From contig DASXVO010000055.1 in NCBI GenBank assembly GCA_036504215.1, positions 1 through 53,662 of the forward strand: a stretch of 53,662 bases of DNA. Direction: 5' to 3'. The position numbers were made by a program, and so were the translations under genes. The DNA is from Vicinamibacterales bacterium (lineage in GTDB: Bacteria > Acidobacteriota > Vicinamibacteria > Vicinamibacterales > Fen-181). Position 1 is the first letter of the stretch. Each line of letters opens with the position of its first letter. Shown here piece by piece: positions 19,551 through 29,094 of this stretch. Under the pieces are notes generated by a model, which was given only the letters and a program-made list of their open reading frames with translations, was not told where the DNA came from and did not search any database.

Positions 19551-20333
19551 CTACAGCACCGCGAACTCTGCGTCCCGCCGGTCGGTGATGAACATGTAGC
19601 CCGGGGCATGGGTCAGCATCAGCGGCGGCTTCGACGCCATCGCGACCGCCTGGGGAGTCACGCCGCACGCCCAGAACACCGGCACCTCGCCGGACTCGAT
19701 GCGGACCGCGTCGCCCAGATCCGGCCGTGAGATGTCGCGGATGCCAATGGCGGCCGGGTCGCCGATGTGGACGGGCGCCCCGTGAACCGACGGGAACCGC
19801 GACGTCACCTGCACCGCGCGCACGACCTTCTCCGGCGGAATCGGCCGCATCGACACGACCATGGGCCCGTGGAAGGCACCCGCAGGGGTGGTCGGGATCG
19901 AGGTGATGTACATCGGCACGTTCACGCACTGGTCGATGTGCCGCATCGGAATGCCGGCTTCCACGAGCGCCGACTCGAACGTGAAGCTGCAGCCAATCAT
20001 GAACGAGACGAGGTCGTCACGCCACAGGCCCGCGATCTCGCTTCGCTCCTCGACCAGCGCCCCGTCGCGATACACCCGGTACTTCGGCAAGTCGGTCCGC
20101 AGGTCGGCGCCCGGTGCCATTTGCCGCGGTTCACTCGCCCCCGGCTCGAGCACCTCGAGCAGCGGACACGGCTTCGGATTGCGCTGCGCAAAGAGAAGGA
20201 AGTCGAAGGCGAGGTCGCGGGGGAGCACGACCAGGTTGGCCTGCACGAATCCCGGTGCCAGGCCTGCGGTCGGCTGCGAGCGGTCGCCCCGGCGGAAGTC
20301 TTGCCGCAAATCGGCTGGAATGGTCGGAAGCAC
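19551..20333 (-). CDS. DUF1445 / YcsI-type putative hydro-lyase, partner of D-glutamate cyclase
   Basis: The 260-residue protein shows the DUF1445 pattern: an N-terminal RxxxFRRG, then [18 protein letters not shown], a [11 protein letters not shown] stretch, [32 protein letters not shown], and the C-terminal [19 protein letters not shown] with [10 protein letters not shown]. The annotated start is GTG. YcsI-type proteins are labelled putative hydro-lyases; the same domain is the N-terminal half of animal DGLUCY. The gene is first in the two-gene operon and divergent from the VWFA gene at 20399, with only 65 bases between start codons. Confidence 0.87.
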   Translation of the reverse strand: MLPTIPADLRQDFRRGDRSQPTAGLAPGFVQANLVVLPRDLAFDFLLFAQRNPKPCPLLEVLEPGASEPRQMAPGADLRTDLPKYRVYRDGALVEERSEIAGLWRDDLVSFMIGCSFTFESALVEAGIPMRHIDQCVNVPMYITSIPTTPAGAFHGPMVVSMRPIPPEKVVRAVQVTSRFPSVHGAPVHIGDPAAIGIRDISRPDLGDAVRIESGEVPVFWACGVTPQAVAMASKPPLMLTHAPGYMFITDRRDAEFAVL

Positions 20334-20398
20334 GGCACACAGCCTAGTGCGTGCGGGGAAAGCCCGTCAAGCGGCCGGCGATGGCGCTATCATGCCCT

Positions 20399-22465
20399 AT
20401 GCGCGCCTGGTCACTGACGCCACGCCTCGCGACGCTGCTCTGCGCGGGCGCTGTCGCTCTCCTGCTCGCGCGGGACCAGGCACCAACCTCGAGCGGACCG
20501 GCGGTTCCGCCCGGCCCCCCGGTCCTCGACGTGCTCGTGCTCGATGGCGCTGGCCATCCTGTCCGCACCCTCGCGCTCGCCGACTTCGCCGTCTCCATCG
20601 ACGGCCGGCCGCGTCGCGTCGTCGCCGCGTCGTTCGTCTTCCGAGGTCCCGGCGCCGAACAGGCCGCGGCGTTCACGGCAGCATCGGCCAGACCGGCGGC
20701 TGGCGCGTCCGCGATGCCACAGCCTTTTCCGGCCTCGCCGGTCGGTTTCGCCGAGACTGCCCGCTCGATCGTGATCGCCGTGGACGAGAACACCATCGCG
20801 CGTGGCGCCGAGAAGCCGATCGCCGGTCTGCTCAACGCCGTCGTCGATCTGCTCGGCGCCTCCGATCGTCTCGCGCTCGTCGCCCTGCCCGAACTGCGGG
20901 GAGGCGTCTCGTTCGACACCGACCGGGAGCCCGTCCGCGAGCAGACGGCACGACTGGCCGGCCGCGCGGCGACGGGCGATCACCTCGCACGCCCACAGGA
21001 CGAGCACGCAGCGCTTCCGACGCTGAGCGACGATGTCGTGCCGGAGCGGCAGCAGGCCTCCGGAGTGTCGGACAGTAACAAGACGCCGACCGAGCCCACG
21101 GCGGCGGAGGTCAACCGCGAAACCCCGGCACGAGGGTCGTTCGAGGCGCTCGCGCGCACCCTGGCCGCGCTGCAGCCGGTGCCCGGGCTGAAGACCGTGC
21201 TCCTGATCTCTGGCGTGACCAGCCCATCCGAGCGGCAGGCCGCCCAGGCGCGCGCGGAGATCGTGCGGATCGTGGAGGCTGCCGGCGCCGCACGCGCCAG
21301 CGTCCATGTCGTCAAGCTCGGCACGACGCTGACGCAGGCCGAACTGGTCGAGTTGGGGGGGCTTGCGCAGGCGACCGGCGGCGGGCTCTTCCGCGTCGCG
21401 CGCAATCCGGCGTTCGAGTTTCAGCGGCTCGGACAACAACTGTCGGGCAGCTACGTGCTGGAACTGGAACCGGACGCCGCCGACCGGGACGGACACGCGC
21501 ATGCGGTCGAGGTTTCCGTGGCGCGCGGCGGCATGCGGCTGCAGTACCCTCGCCGATGGACGGCGAGAGCCGATCCTGCCCCGATGCGGGTTGAGTCTGC
21601 GCCGCCGCCGGAACCGCCGCCGCCCGCAACCCCTGTCGCCGGCAGCAACATCGGACCGGCCCCGAAGCCGTTGCGCCGTGAGCCGATCACCGACCCGGAA
21701 CTGGCGGTGGTGCTCACCCGGACGGCGGACTACGTGAAGTCCTACATCCGCGACTTCGCGAACGTCGTCGCGGAAGAGGCCTACGAGCAGCGGATCGAGT
21801 ATCGCTACGACGGCCGCCACGAGGACCGGAAGCTGAAGTCCGATTTCCTGCTCGTAACGTCTCCGGGAGCCGCCGGGTGGGTGCCGTTCCGCGACGTGTT
21901 CGAGGCCGACGGCCGGAAAGTGCGCGACCGCGAGGACCGCCTGAAGCGCCTGTTCATCGAGCGGCCGGATACGGCCATCTCCGACGCGCGGGTCATCAGC
22001 GAGGAAAGCGCGCGATACAACCTCGGCACCATTCAGCGAACCACCAACGTGCCAACGCTGCCGCTCATGCTTCTGACGCCCGAGCGGATGCCCGGCGTCA
22101 ATTTCAAGAAGGTGGGCGAGGAGACGGTCCAGGAGGTCACCGCCTGGCGCGTGGACTTTCAGGAGTGGGCCAGCCCGACACTGATTCGATCGATCCGGAC
22201 CACCGACGTGCCGTCGAATGGCACGATCTGGGTGGAGCCGCTCACCGGCCGCGTGGTGAGGACCATCCTGCGCGCCACACCGACCAACGTCGACAGCGAA
22301 TCGATGGTGGTGTACCGCAAGAACGACACGCTCGGCCTCTGGGTCCCGGCCGAGATGCACGAGCGCTACAAGACGAGGCAGGAGGAGACGACGGGCACGG
22401 CCCAGTACACGAACTTCCGCCGGTTCCAGGTCAGGACCGAAGAGAAGATTACGGTGCCGAAGTGA
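20399..22465 (+). CDS. Exported VWFA-related protein, acidobacterial type
   Basis: From the ATG at 20399 the protein has 688 residues and a signal/TM segment (about 8-25). An N-terminal beta stretch (VLVLDGAGHPVRTLALADFAVS) is the lead-in typical of VWFA-related proteins of acidobacteria. The VWA-like fold (about 110-390) has IVIAVDENTI in place of a full DxSxS MIDAS. A Pro-rich linker (about 405-430) leads to a C-terminal domain (about 440-688) starting TADYVKSYIRDFANVVAEE, seen alone or fused in many acidobacterial secreted proteins. Both parts probably mediate protein contacts at the envelope. No metal or catalytic motif is evident in the second domain. Confidence 0.82.
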   Translation: MRAWSLTPRLATLLCAGAVALLLARDQAPTSSGPAVPPGPPVLDVLVLDGAGHPVRTLALADFAVSIDGRPRRVVAASFVFRGPGAEQAAAFTAASARPAAGASAMPQPFPASPVGFAETARSIVIAVDENTIARGAEKPIAGLLNAVVDLLGASDRLALVALPELRGGVSFDTDREPVREQTARLAGRAATGDHLARPQDEHAALPTLSDDVVPERQQASGVSDSNKTPTEPTAAEVNRETPARGSFEALARTLAALQPVPGLKTVLLISGVTSPSERQAAQARAEIVRIVEAAGAARASVHVVKLGTTLTQAELVELGGLAQATGGGLFRVARNPAFEFQRLGQQLSGSYVLELEPDAADRDGHAHAVEVSVARGGMRLQYPRRWTARADPAPMRVESAPPPEPPPPATPVAGSNIGPAPKPLRREPITDPELAVVLTRTADYVKSYIRDFANVVAEEAYEQRIEYRYDGRHEDRKLKSDFLLVTSPGAAGWVPFRDVFEADGRKVRDREDRLKRLFIERPDTAISDARVISEESARYNLGTIQRTTNVPTLPLMLLTPERMPGVNFKKVGEETVQEVTAWRVDFQEWASPTLIRSIRTTDVPSNGTIWVEPLTGRVVRTILRATPTNVDSESMVVYRKNDTLGLWVPAEMHERYKTRQEETTGTAQYTNFRRFQVRTEEKITVPK

Positions 22466-22540
22466 GAAGAGTCAGGAGCCAGGAGTCGGCGGCGAGAAGA
22501 GAGAACTCAGAAGCGAGAATGGCGACAGAGCCGCGGGTGA
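22466..22540 (+). repeat. Purine-rich AGGAGCCAGGAGTC-type intergenic repeat
   Basis: Directly after the VWFA stop codon, GTCAGGAGCCAGGAGTC is followed by GAGAAGAGAGAACTCAGAAG. The complement of 43455-43515 carries the same words in the same order. Related CAGGCTCTCGGCTCC-type tracts lie near 33366-33405 and 38236-38285. Confidence 0.5.
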
Positions 22541-22590
22541 TGGGTGGCGCTCGCAGCGCCCGAACGCGGGTTCAGAGCCCGGAGCGCAGG

Positions 22591-22655
22591 GAACGCCCGT
22601 TTCACACGGTGCGCAGGGTGCGAAGGATGGTCAACACCAGCGAGCTCAGGGTTTA
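22591..22655 (+). repeat. Dispersed 65-bp element, copy 2
   Basis: This copy matches 16556-16620 (opposite strand) at about 58 of 65 bases. It ends 30 bases before the M1 peptidase start codon, so it forms the gene's leader or promoter region. The inverted arm present at copy 1 is missing here. Confidence 0.65.
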
Positions 22656-22685
22656 GTGTAGGATCGCCGACAAACGGGAGGATTC

Positions 22686-24818
22686 ATGCGTCGCTGGCTG
22701 CTACCCGTGGTTGCCGTGCTGGTTGTGATTGGGGTCGGCGTGGCCGCCCGCCCGACGCTCGAGGCCCAGCGGCGTGGGCGCACCAAGGCCCCGGCCGGCG
22801 CGAAGGGCCACGCGGCAAGAGTCGCACGCCCCGCTGCCGCACCGAAACAGGCGGTCGCGGCCCGGGCGCAAACCGAACCGCCCCCCGGATCGCTCTCGCC
22901 CCGCAACGCGAACTACTCGATCAAGGTCGTGCTGGATCCGCTCGCCCGTACACTCGCCGGGACCGAACTCCTCACCTGGCGCAATATCACGACGTCGCCC
23001 ACCTCCGAGCTCCGCTACCACCTCTACTACAACGCGTGGCGCAACACGCGTTCGACGTGGCTGCGCGAGGCGATGTTGTCGCGCCGGCGGCGCGGGTCAC
23101 CGTCCGACCTGAAAGAGAAGGACTGGGGCTGGACGGACGTGAAGGCAATCCGGTTGATCGGTCTCGGCGGCGCGACGCCGGTCGATCTCACCGCCGACCT
23201 CCGCTTCATCGCGCCCGATGACGGCAACCCGGACGACCGCACGGTGATGATGGTGCCGCTGCCGCGCCCGGTGAAGCCCGGCGAGACGATCAACGTCGAG
23301 ATCGACTGGACGGCGCAGATCCCGCGCACGTTCGCGCGCACGGGTGGCATCGCCGACTACTTCTTTGTGGCCCAGTGGTTCCCGAAGGTCGGCGTGCTGC
23401 AGGACGACGGATGGAACTGCCATCAGTTCCATGCCGGCACCGAGTTCTTCTCCGACTACGGGGTCTACGATGTCCGCATGACGGTGCCGAAGGGATGGAC
23501 CGTTGGCGCGACCGGCGTGCAGCACGAACGGCGTGACAACGCCGACGGCACCACCGAGCATCGCTACTACCAGGAGGACGTTCACGACTTCGCCTGGACC
23601 ACGAGCCCGACGTACATCGTGAAGCAGGCGCGTTTCGAGCAGGCCGGGCTGCCTCCCGTCGAGATGCGGCTCTTGCTGCAACCCGAGCACGAAGGGCAGG
23701 CGGACCGCCACTTCACCGCCACGCGCGCGGCGCTCCGCTATTACGGCCAGTGGTTCGGTGCGTACCCGTACCCGCACATCACGATCGTCGATCCGGCCTG
23801 GCAGAGCGGCGCGGGCGGCATGGAGTATCCGACACTCTTCACGGCCGGCACCTCGTGGCTCGCTCCGGCAGCGGTCGCCGACCCGGAAGGCGTCACCGTG
23901 CACGAGTGCGGTCACCAGTTCTGGTACGCCATCGTCGGCAACAACGAGTTCGAGGATGCCTGGCTCGACGAGGGCCTCAACACCTTCTCGACCGGCCGGA
24001 CGATGAGCGTGGCGTTCAACCCGAACTTCGGATCGCGGCGGTTCTTCGGCGGGTTCCTTCCGTACGTGCTGCGCGACTTCCCGCAGACCCGTGAGGTGGA
24101 CGAAGACGGGTTGGCCAGCTACCGGGAGGGCGCGAAGCTCGATGCGCAGTCCACGCCGTCCTGGCGTTACTGGCCAGCGGCCGGCGGTGCCTTGTCGTAC
24201 AGCAAGACCGCACTGTGGCTCAACACGCTGGAGCGCTACCTCGGATGGCCGACGCTCCAGCGCATCATGTCCACGTACTTCGCGCGCTGGAAGTTCCGTC
24301 ACCCGAAGCCGGACGATTTCTTCGCGGTGGTCAACGAGGTGAGTGGTCGCGACATGACCTGGTTCTTCGACCAGGTCTACCGCAGCTCGAACGTGTTCGA
24401 CTACGCCATCGACGAGCTGCGCAGCGGGCCTGTGACCGCGAGCGGACTGTTCGACCAGGCGGGCCGCCGCGAGTTCAAGGCGGAGAACCCGACGCGCGGG
24501 CGGTCCCGCACGACCGTTGTGGTGCGCAGGCTTGGCGAAGCGGTCTTCCCGGTGGACGTGCTCGTGACGTTCGCCAACGGCGAGCAGGCGCGCGAGCGCT
24601 GGGACGGACGCGACCGCTGGAAGATGTTCACGTACGACCGGGCGGTCGAGGCGAGGTCGGCCGAGGTCGATTCCGACCGGGTGCTGCTGCTCGACATCAA
24701 CCGCACGAACAACAGCCGGACGCTCGATCCGCAGGGCACTGCGGCTGCGACGAAGTGGACGTTGAAGTGGATGACGTGGCTGCAGGACCTGATGCTGACC
24801 TATTCGTTCTTCGTGTGA
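22686..24818 (+). CDS. Exported M1-family metallopeptidase
   Basis: The 710-residue protein has a signal peptide (about 1-27), a basic Ala/Arg-rich linker to about 60, and an M1 aminopeptidase core. The N-terminal beta domain runs to about 320. The exopeptidase-type loop GGMEYP is at 377-382. The zinc site is H406-E407-x-x-H410 (HECGH) with E429 nineteen residues later (WLDEG), exactly the HEXXH-X18-E spacing. A Tyr-containing C-terminal region follows (ALSYSKTALWLNTLERYLG). Its likely role is periplasmic peptide degradation. AAACGGGAGG lies seven bases before the ATG. The next gene starts 24 bases after the stop codon, so they are likely co-transcribed. Confidence 0.93.
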   Translation: MRRWLLPVVAVLVVIGVGVAARPTLEAQRRGRTKAPAGAKGHAARVARPAAAPKQAVAARAQTEPPPGSLSPRNANYSIKVVLDPLARTLAGTELLTWRNITTSPTSELRYHLYYNAWRNTRSTWLREAMLSRRRRGSPSDLKEKDWGWTDVKAIRLIGLGGATPVDLTADLRFIAPDDGNPDDRTVMMVPLPRPVKPGETINVEIDWTAQIPRTFARTGGIADYFFVAQWFPKVGVLQDDGWNCHQFHAGTEFFSDYGVYDVRMTVPKGWTVGATGVQHERRDNADGTTEHRYYQEDVHDFAWTTSPTYIVKQARFEQAGLPPVEMRLLLQPEHEGQADRHFTATRAALRYYGQWFGAYPYPHITIVDPAWQSGAGGMEYPTLFTAGTSWLAPAAVADPEGVTVHECGHQFWYAIVGNNEFEDAWLDEGLNTFSTGRTMSVAFNPNFGSRRFFGGFLPYVLRDFPQTREVDEDGLASYREGAKLDAQSTPSWRYWPAAGGALSYSKTALWLNTLERYLGWPTLQRIMSTYFARWKFRHPKPDDFFAVVNEVSGRDMTWFFDQVYRSSNVFDYAIDELRSGPVTASGLFDQAGRREFKAENPTRGRSRTTVVVRRLGEAVFPVDVLVTFANGEQARERWDGRDRWKMFTYDRAVEARSAEVDSDRVLLLDINRTNNSRTLDPQGTAAATKWTLKWMTWLQDLMLTYSFFV

Positions 24819-24841
24819 GTGCCTCACGGCTGGACTGATCT

Positions 24842-25882
24842 ATGACGACCCTCTCCGCGCTGCGCGATGGAATCCGCCGGGTGAACGCGGCCCCGGCGGT
24901 GATGTTCGGCGTGCTGCTCCTGACGTTCCTGCTGGCCCTTCCGTTGGGCGTTGTCCTGCACGGGATGATCCGCGAGAGCCTGGGTGACAGCCTGGCGGCC
25001 GGGGCGGCCGCGACCGGCGTCAACAGCGAGTGGTGGCAGGAGTTCGAATCCCAGGCCACTGGCGTCGGACTCGCGTTCACGCCGCGTATCATCGGCTTCG
25101 GCGCCGTGCTCGCGAACCTCAACTCGCTGGTGGACGGGCATCCGCAGGTGCCGGCAGTGGCCGGCGCGGCGGTCGCCTACCTGCTGGTCTGGACGTTCCT
25201 GGCGGGAGGCATCCTCGATCGCTACGCGAGGAACCGCGCGGTCCGCACGGCCGCGTTCTTCTCGGCGTGCGGCATCTTCTTCTTCCGGTTCCTCCGCCTC
25301 CTGGTCATCGTCGTCGTCGCGTACGGACTGCTCTACCGGTTCCTGTATTCGTGGCTCTTCCTCTCGTTCTACCCGTGGATGACGCACGACTGGGTCGTCG
25401 AGCAGAACGCCTTCTTCCTGCGCGTCGCACTCTACGTCGTCTTCGCCTCGGCGCTCATCGCCGTGAACCTGCTGTTCGACTACGCGAAGGCCCGCGCCGT
25501 GGTCGAAGATCGCCGAAGCATGATCGGCGCGGTGCTCGCGTCGTTCCGTTTCGTCCGGCGCCACCCCGGCCAGACCATCGGCCTGTACCTGATCGATGGC
25601 GTCCTGTTCGGGATCGTGGTGCTGCTCTACGGCCTGGCGGCCCCCGGTGCCGGGTCGATCGGCTGGTCGATGTGGGCCGGATTGATCGTCAGCGAGCTGT
25701 ACCTGCTGGCGCGCCTGTGGGTGAGGCTGGTGTTCTCCGCCTCGGAGGTCGCGCTCTTCCAGGGCCTGGTGGCGCACGCCGAGTACACCGCGGCACCGAT
25801 ACCTTCGTGGCCGGAATCGCCGGCGGCGGAGGCCATTCGGCCTGGAGCGGGGGACAAGTTGGAAAAAGGTGCTGGGTGCTAA
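24842..25882 (+). CDS. Six-helix membrane protein, unknown
   Basis: The 346-residue product has hydrophobic helices at about 20-42, 95-120, 138-168, 185-212, 246-265 and 272-295. A long soluble loop between helices one and two (RESLGDSLAAGAAATGVNSEW) and a conserved-looking DYAKARAVVEDRR after helix four are notable. I recognise no transporter signature. Position right behind the M1 peptidase gene in the same reading direction suggests a functional link, such as anchoring or regulated display. Its last 15 codons run into a repeat-like tract before the convergent transketolase gene. Confidence 0.75.
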   Translation: MTTLSALRDGIRRVNAAPAVMFGVLLLTFLLALPLGVVLHGMIRESLGDSLAAGAAATGVNSEWWQEFESQATGVGLAFTPRIIGFGAVLANLNSLVDGHPQVPAVAGAAVAYLLVWTFLAGGILDRYARNRAVRTAAFFSACGIFFFRFLRLLVIVVVAYGLLYRFLYSWLFLSFYPWMTHDWVVEQNAFFLRVALYVVFASALIAVNLLFDYAKARAVVEDRRSMIGAVLASFRFVRRHPGQTIGLYLIDGVLFGIVVLLYGLAAPGAGSIGWSMWAGLIVSELYLLARLWVRLVFSASEVALFQGLVAHAEYTAAPIPSWPESPAAEAIRPGAGDKLEKGAGC

Positions 25883-25888
25883 GTGCGA

Positions 25889-25901
25889 AGTGCCAAGCAC
25901 T
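25889..25901. terminator. Short hairpin between convergent genes
   Basis: AGTGC-CAA-GCACT lies between the membrane-protein and transketolase stops, inside a GTGCTAAGTGCGAAGTGCC tract. A TCTTCCTAAA stretch follows. It is weak as a terminator. Confidence 0.35.
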
Positions 25902-25905
25902 CTTC

Positions 25906-27789
25906 CTAAACACCTCGTCCATCCGCCACCTTCCTGACCGCGTCCACGATGTGGCTCGCCGAGATCCCGAACCGGTCCAGCAGTTCCTCGGGCTTGCCGC
26001 TGCGCGGGATGTCGCGCACCGCGAGCACGCGAACGGTGGCGAGGCCGGTCGTGACCGCGGCGACCGCGTCGCCGATACCGCCGCCCGCGTAATGGTCCTC
26101 GACCGTCACGATCTGTCCGTGCGTCTCGGCGGCGGCTCTCTTCAGCGTGGTCTCGTCGATCGGCTGGATCGAGTACAGGTCGATCACGCGGATCGCGATG
26201 CCGACCTTCTTCAACTCGTCGTACGCCTTCAGCGCCTCGAACACCGTCACGCCGGCGGCAACGACCGTCGCCAGGTCCTTCTTGCTCTCGCGCAGCACCT
26301 TCGAACCGCCCACCGGGAATCGCTCGTCGGGTCCGTAGATGACCGGCGTCTTCGGTCGTGAGGTCCGGATGTATGCGGGTCCCGGGTGGTACGCCGCCTC
26401 GGCGACGAGCCGTTCCGTGCTCACCGCATCGCACGGATAGAGCACGGCGATGTTCGGCTCGGCGCGCATCATCGCGAGGTCTTCGAGTGCCATCTGCGAT
26501 GGCCCGTCCTCCCCAATCGACACCCCGGCGTGCGAGCCGGCCATCTTGACGTTCAGCCGGCTGATGGCCGCCATGCGAATGAAATCGTAGGCGCGCGTCA
26601 GGAAGCAGGCGAACGTCGAGGGAAAGGCGATGGCCCCGCGGGCCGCGAGCCCCATCGAGACGCCGAGCATCACCTGCTCGGCGATGAAGTTCTCGTAGAA
26701 CCGTCCCGCGAAGACCTTCTCGAACCTGTCGCTGAAGGTCGAGTTCTTCACGTCCGCGTCGAGGACGACGATGCGCGGATCCACTTCGCCGAGCTTCACC
26801 AGCGCCGTGCCGTAGGCCTCGCGAGTGGCAATGGCTTCGCCCATCTTGTACGCCGGCGCCGACGGCTCGGGCCGACCCGCGACATCCGGCCCGCCGCTCG
26901 TTCTCGGCGGCGGCTGCACGGCAGGCGGTCGCGTGTTCGCTCCGCCTCCCTCGGGCAGGAACTGCGCCTCGAGTTCGGCAATCGCCCGGGTCTCTTCGTC
27001 CTTCTTGAGCGGGCGGCCGTGCCACCCGTTCAGCCCTTCGACGAACGAGACACCTTTCCCCTTCACGGTCTTCGCGAGGATCATCGTCGGTCGATCGGTC
27101 GTGCGGCGCGCCCGGTCGAACGCGTCGAGCAGCGCTTCGATGCTGTGGCCGTCCACGACGATCGCGTTCCAGCCGAACGCCTGCCAGCGCGTGGCGTAAG
27201 CCTCCATGTCGTGGCCGAGCGCGGTCGGCTGGCTCTGGCCGAGGCCGTTGACGTCGATGATCGCGCACAGATTCGACAGCTCGTAGTGCATCGCGACGTC
27301 GGCGGCCTCCCACACGGAACCCTCTGCCGATTCGCCGTCACCGAGCAGCACGTACGTGCGGTACGTCGAGCCGATCCGCCGGGCGTTCAGCGCGGTGCCG
27401 ACGGCGGCGCAGACGCCCTGCCCGAGTGACCCCGTGGCGACGTCCACGAACGGAAGGCGCGGCGTCGGGTGCCCCTCGAGATCCGATTCGATCTGCCGCA
27501 GCTTCAGGAGTTCCGAGCGGTCGAATGCGCCGGCCTCGGCCCACGCGGCATAGAGGATCGGCGCGGCGTGGCCCTTCGACAGCACGAAGCGGTCGTTGTC
27601 GGGATCCTGCGGGCGCTTCGGGTCGAAACGCATTTCGGCGAAGAAGAGCGTCGCCACGATCTCTGCCGCCGAGCAGCAGGTCGACGGATGACCGCTGCCC
27701 GCTGCGGTCGTGGCCCGGATGGATTCGATCCGCAGCCGGGTCGCGACGTTGTGAAGGGTGGGGACCAGCGCGTGAGCATCAGCAGCCAC
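25906..27789 (-). CDS. tkt: Transketolase, animal-type
   Basis: I start at GTG 27789, which has GGAGGTT five bases upstream; a 27-residue extension to 27870 lacks one. The 627-residue length equals that of animal TKT rather than the about 660 of E. coli TktA. The N-terminus (LHNVATRLRIESIRATTAAG, SGHPSTCCSAAEI, RFVLSKGHAAPILYAAWAEAG) follows human TKT closely. The thiamine diphosphate motif starts GDGESAEGSVWEA and ends with the NGLGQS Asn; the catalytic Glu is in FYENFIAEQ. It exchanges two-carbon units in the pentose phosphate pathway. A TATAAT (27871-27876, minus strand) could be the -10 box, but no clear -35 is seen. Confidence 0.95.
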   Translation of the reverse strand: MAADAHALVPTLHNVATRLRIESIRATTAAGSGHPSTCCSAAEIVATLFFAEMRFDPKRPQDPDNDRFVLSKGHAAPILYAAWAEAGAFDRSELLKLRQIESDLEGHPTPRLPFVDVATGSLGQGVCAAVGTALNARRIGSTYRTYVLLGDGESAEGSVWEAADVAMHYELSNLCAIIDVNGLGQSQPTALGHDMEAYATRWQAFGWNAIVVDGHSIEALLDAFDRARRTTDRPTMILAKTVKGKGVSFVEGLNGWHGRPLKKDEETRAIAELEAQFLPEGGGANTRPPAVQPPPRTSGGPDVAGRPEPSAPAYKMGEAIATREAYGTALVKLGEVDPRIVVLDADVKNSTFSDRFEKVFAGRFYENFIAEQVMLGVSMGLAARGAIAFPSTFACFLTRAYDFIRMAAISRLNVKMAGSHAGVSIGEDGPSQMALEDLAMMRAEPNIAVLYPCDAVSTERLVAEAAYHPGPAYIRTSRPKTPVIYGPDERFPVGGSKVLRESKKDLATVVAAGVTVFEALKAYDELKKVGIAIRVIDLYSIQPIDETTLKRAAAETHGQIVTVEDHYAGGGIGDAVAAVTTGLATVRVLAVRDIPRSGKPEELLDRFGISASHIVDAVRKVADGRGV

Positions 27790-27966
27790 TCGGAACCTCC
27801 ATGGTGCACGCGCCACTCGCGCGGCGACCGTACGGGATGACGCAGGATCTTCGTCGCGGTCAAAGTGCATATTATAAGCGGTCCCGCGCGTCCTCGGCGT
27901 GGCGGCGTCGACCTCGAGGGGGATCGGGAGGGCAGCTGGCGAGCGGTGCTATAGTTCTGTTCAATC

Positions 27967-29094
27967 ATGGCGCTCGACGATATCAGCCAGGCAGTGCTCT
28001 CGCGTGACGAGGTCGTCCGGTACCTCAAGGGAACGCACGGCGAGAGTTCCGAGCAGGCGCGCGAACGCGTGTACGCCTACCTCGACGAGCTCCGGACGAA
28101 GCAGCGCTACACGCTCTACCGTGCGCTCAAGCATCCTGTCTACCCGATCCTGCGGAAGATCCGCCGGCACGTCGAGCACATCGATCGCGCGGTGAACGCG
28201 ACGCGCGAGAGCCGCGTGATGTACGCGTCGAACCACAAGAGCCATACCGACTACCTGGTCGAGCCGCTCGTCCTCGACGACAACGGCGTACGCCCGCCGA
28301 TCATCGCGGCCGGCATCAACCTGTTCGGCGGCCCACTCGGCCTGCTTCATCGCCATGTCACGGGCGCCGTGCCGATCCGCCGCGCGACCAAGGATCCGGC
28401 GTACCTCGTCACGCTCAAGGCCTACATCGCCGAACTGCTGCGCGCGCACGACCTGCTCTTCTACATCGAGGGCGGCCGCAGCTACAGCGGCGAGCTGAGA
28501 CCGCCGAAGACCGGGTTGATCCACGCGGCGATGCAATCGGACACGCAGAACCTGGTGATCCTGCCAATTGCGGTCTCCTACGACCTCGTGCTCGAGGACC
28601 GGATCCTGGCGCGCCAGGGCGTCAAGAAACGGCAGCGCCCCTTCACGCGGGAACTGGCGGAGATGATGCGTTATGCCGTCGGTTACCGCTCGCGTGCCTT
28701 CATCACCTTCGGGACGCCAATCGCCACCTCCGAGTACGATCCGCAGTCGCGGCGAGACGTGCTCGACCTGGCGCACCGGACGCGGGAGGCGATTGGGCTG
28801 TTGTACAAGGTGACGCCGACCGCGCTCGTGGCTGCCGCCCTGCGGCGGTCGATGTCGCGCGCCGAACTCGAGACCCAGATCGACCGGACGTTGGATCAGT
28901 TGCGCCAGGTTGGCGCCAACCTGGCCGTGGAGAGCGGCCGCCAGGCCGTGGCCGAGGCCAGTCAACCGCTCGAACGGCGCGGCGTCCTCGTCGTCGAGCC
29001 CGGTCGATACCGCGTGCGCAACCGGATGCTGCTTCGGTACTACGCGCGAACGATCGAGCACCTCCTCGCCCCGGCCGCCCCGCGATCCCACTAA
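27967..29094 (+). CDS. Glycerol-3-phosphate acyltransferase, short PlsB-like
   Basis: The 375-residue protein holds the PlsB/GPAT acyltransferase core: HX4D as H90-D95 in NHKSHTDYL, a glycine-rich substrate segment (AGINLFGGPLG), and IEGGRSYSGEL (E168-S172), the GPAT form of the EGTRS block. It lacks the long N- and C-terminal extensions of E. coli PlsB (about 800 residues). The expected reaction is acyl transfer to sn-glycerol-3-phosphate, the first step of phospholipid synthesis, at the inner membrane face. It is divergent from transketolase. A PlsC-type domain that could do the second step is encoded at 35336. Specific donor (acyl-ACP or acyl-CoA) is unknown. Confidence 0.88.
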   Translation: MALDDISQAVLSRDEVVRYLKGTHGESSEQARERVYAYLDELRTKQRYTLYRALKHPVYPILRKIRRHVEHIDRAVNATRESRVMYASNHKSHTDYLVEPLVLDDNGVRPPIIAAGINLFGGPLGLLHRHVTGAVPIRRATKDPAYLVTLKAYIAELLRAHDLLFYIEGGRSYSGELRPPKTGLIHAAMQSDTQNLVILPIAVSYDLVLEDRILARQGVKKRQRPFTRELAEMMRYAVGYRSRAFITFGTPIATSEYDPQSRRDVLDLAHRTREAIGLLYKVTPTALVAAALRRSMSRAELETQIDRTLDQLRQVGANLAVESGRQAVAEASQPLERRGVLVVEPGRYRVRNRMLLRYYARTIEHLLAPAAPRSH

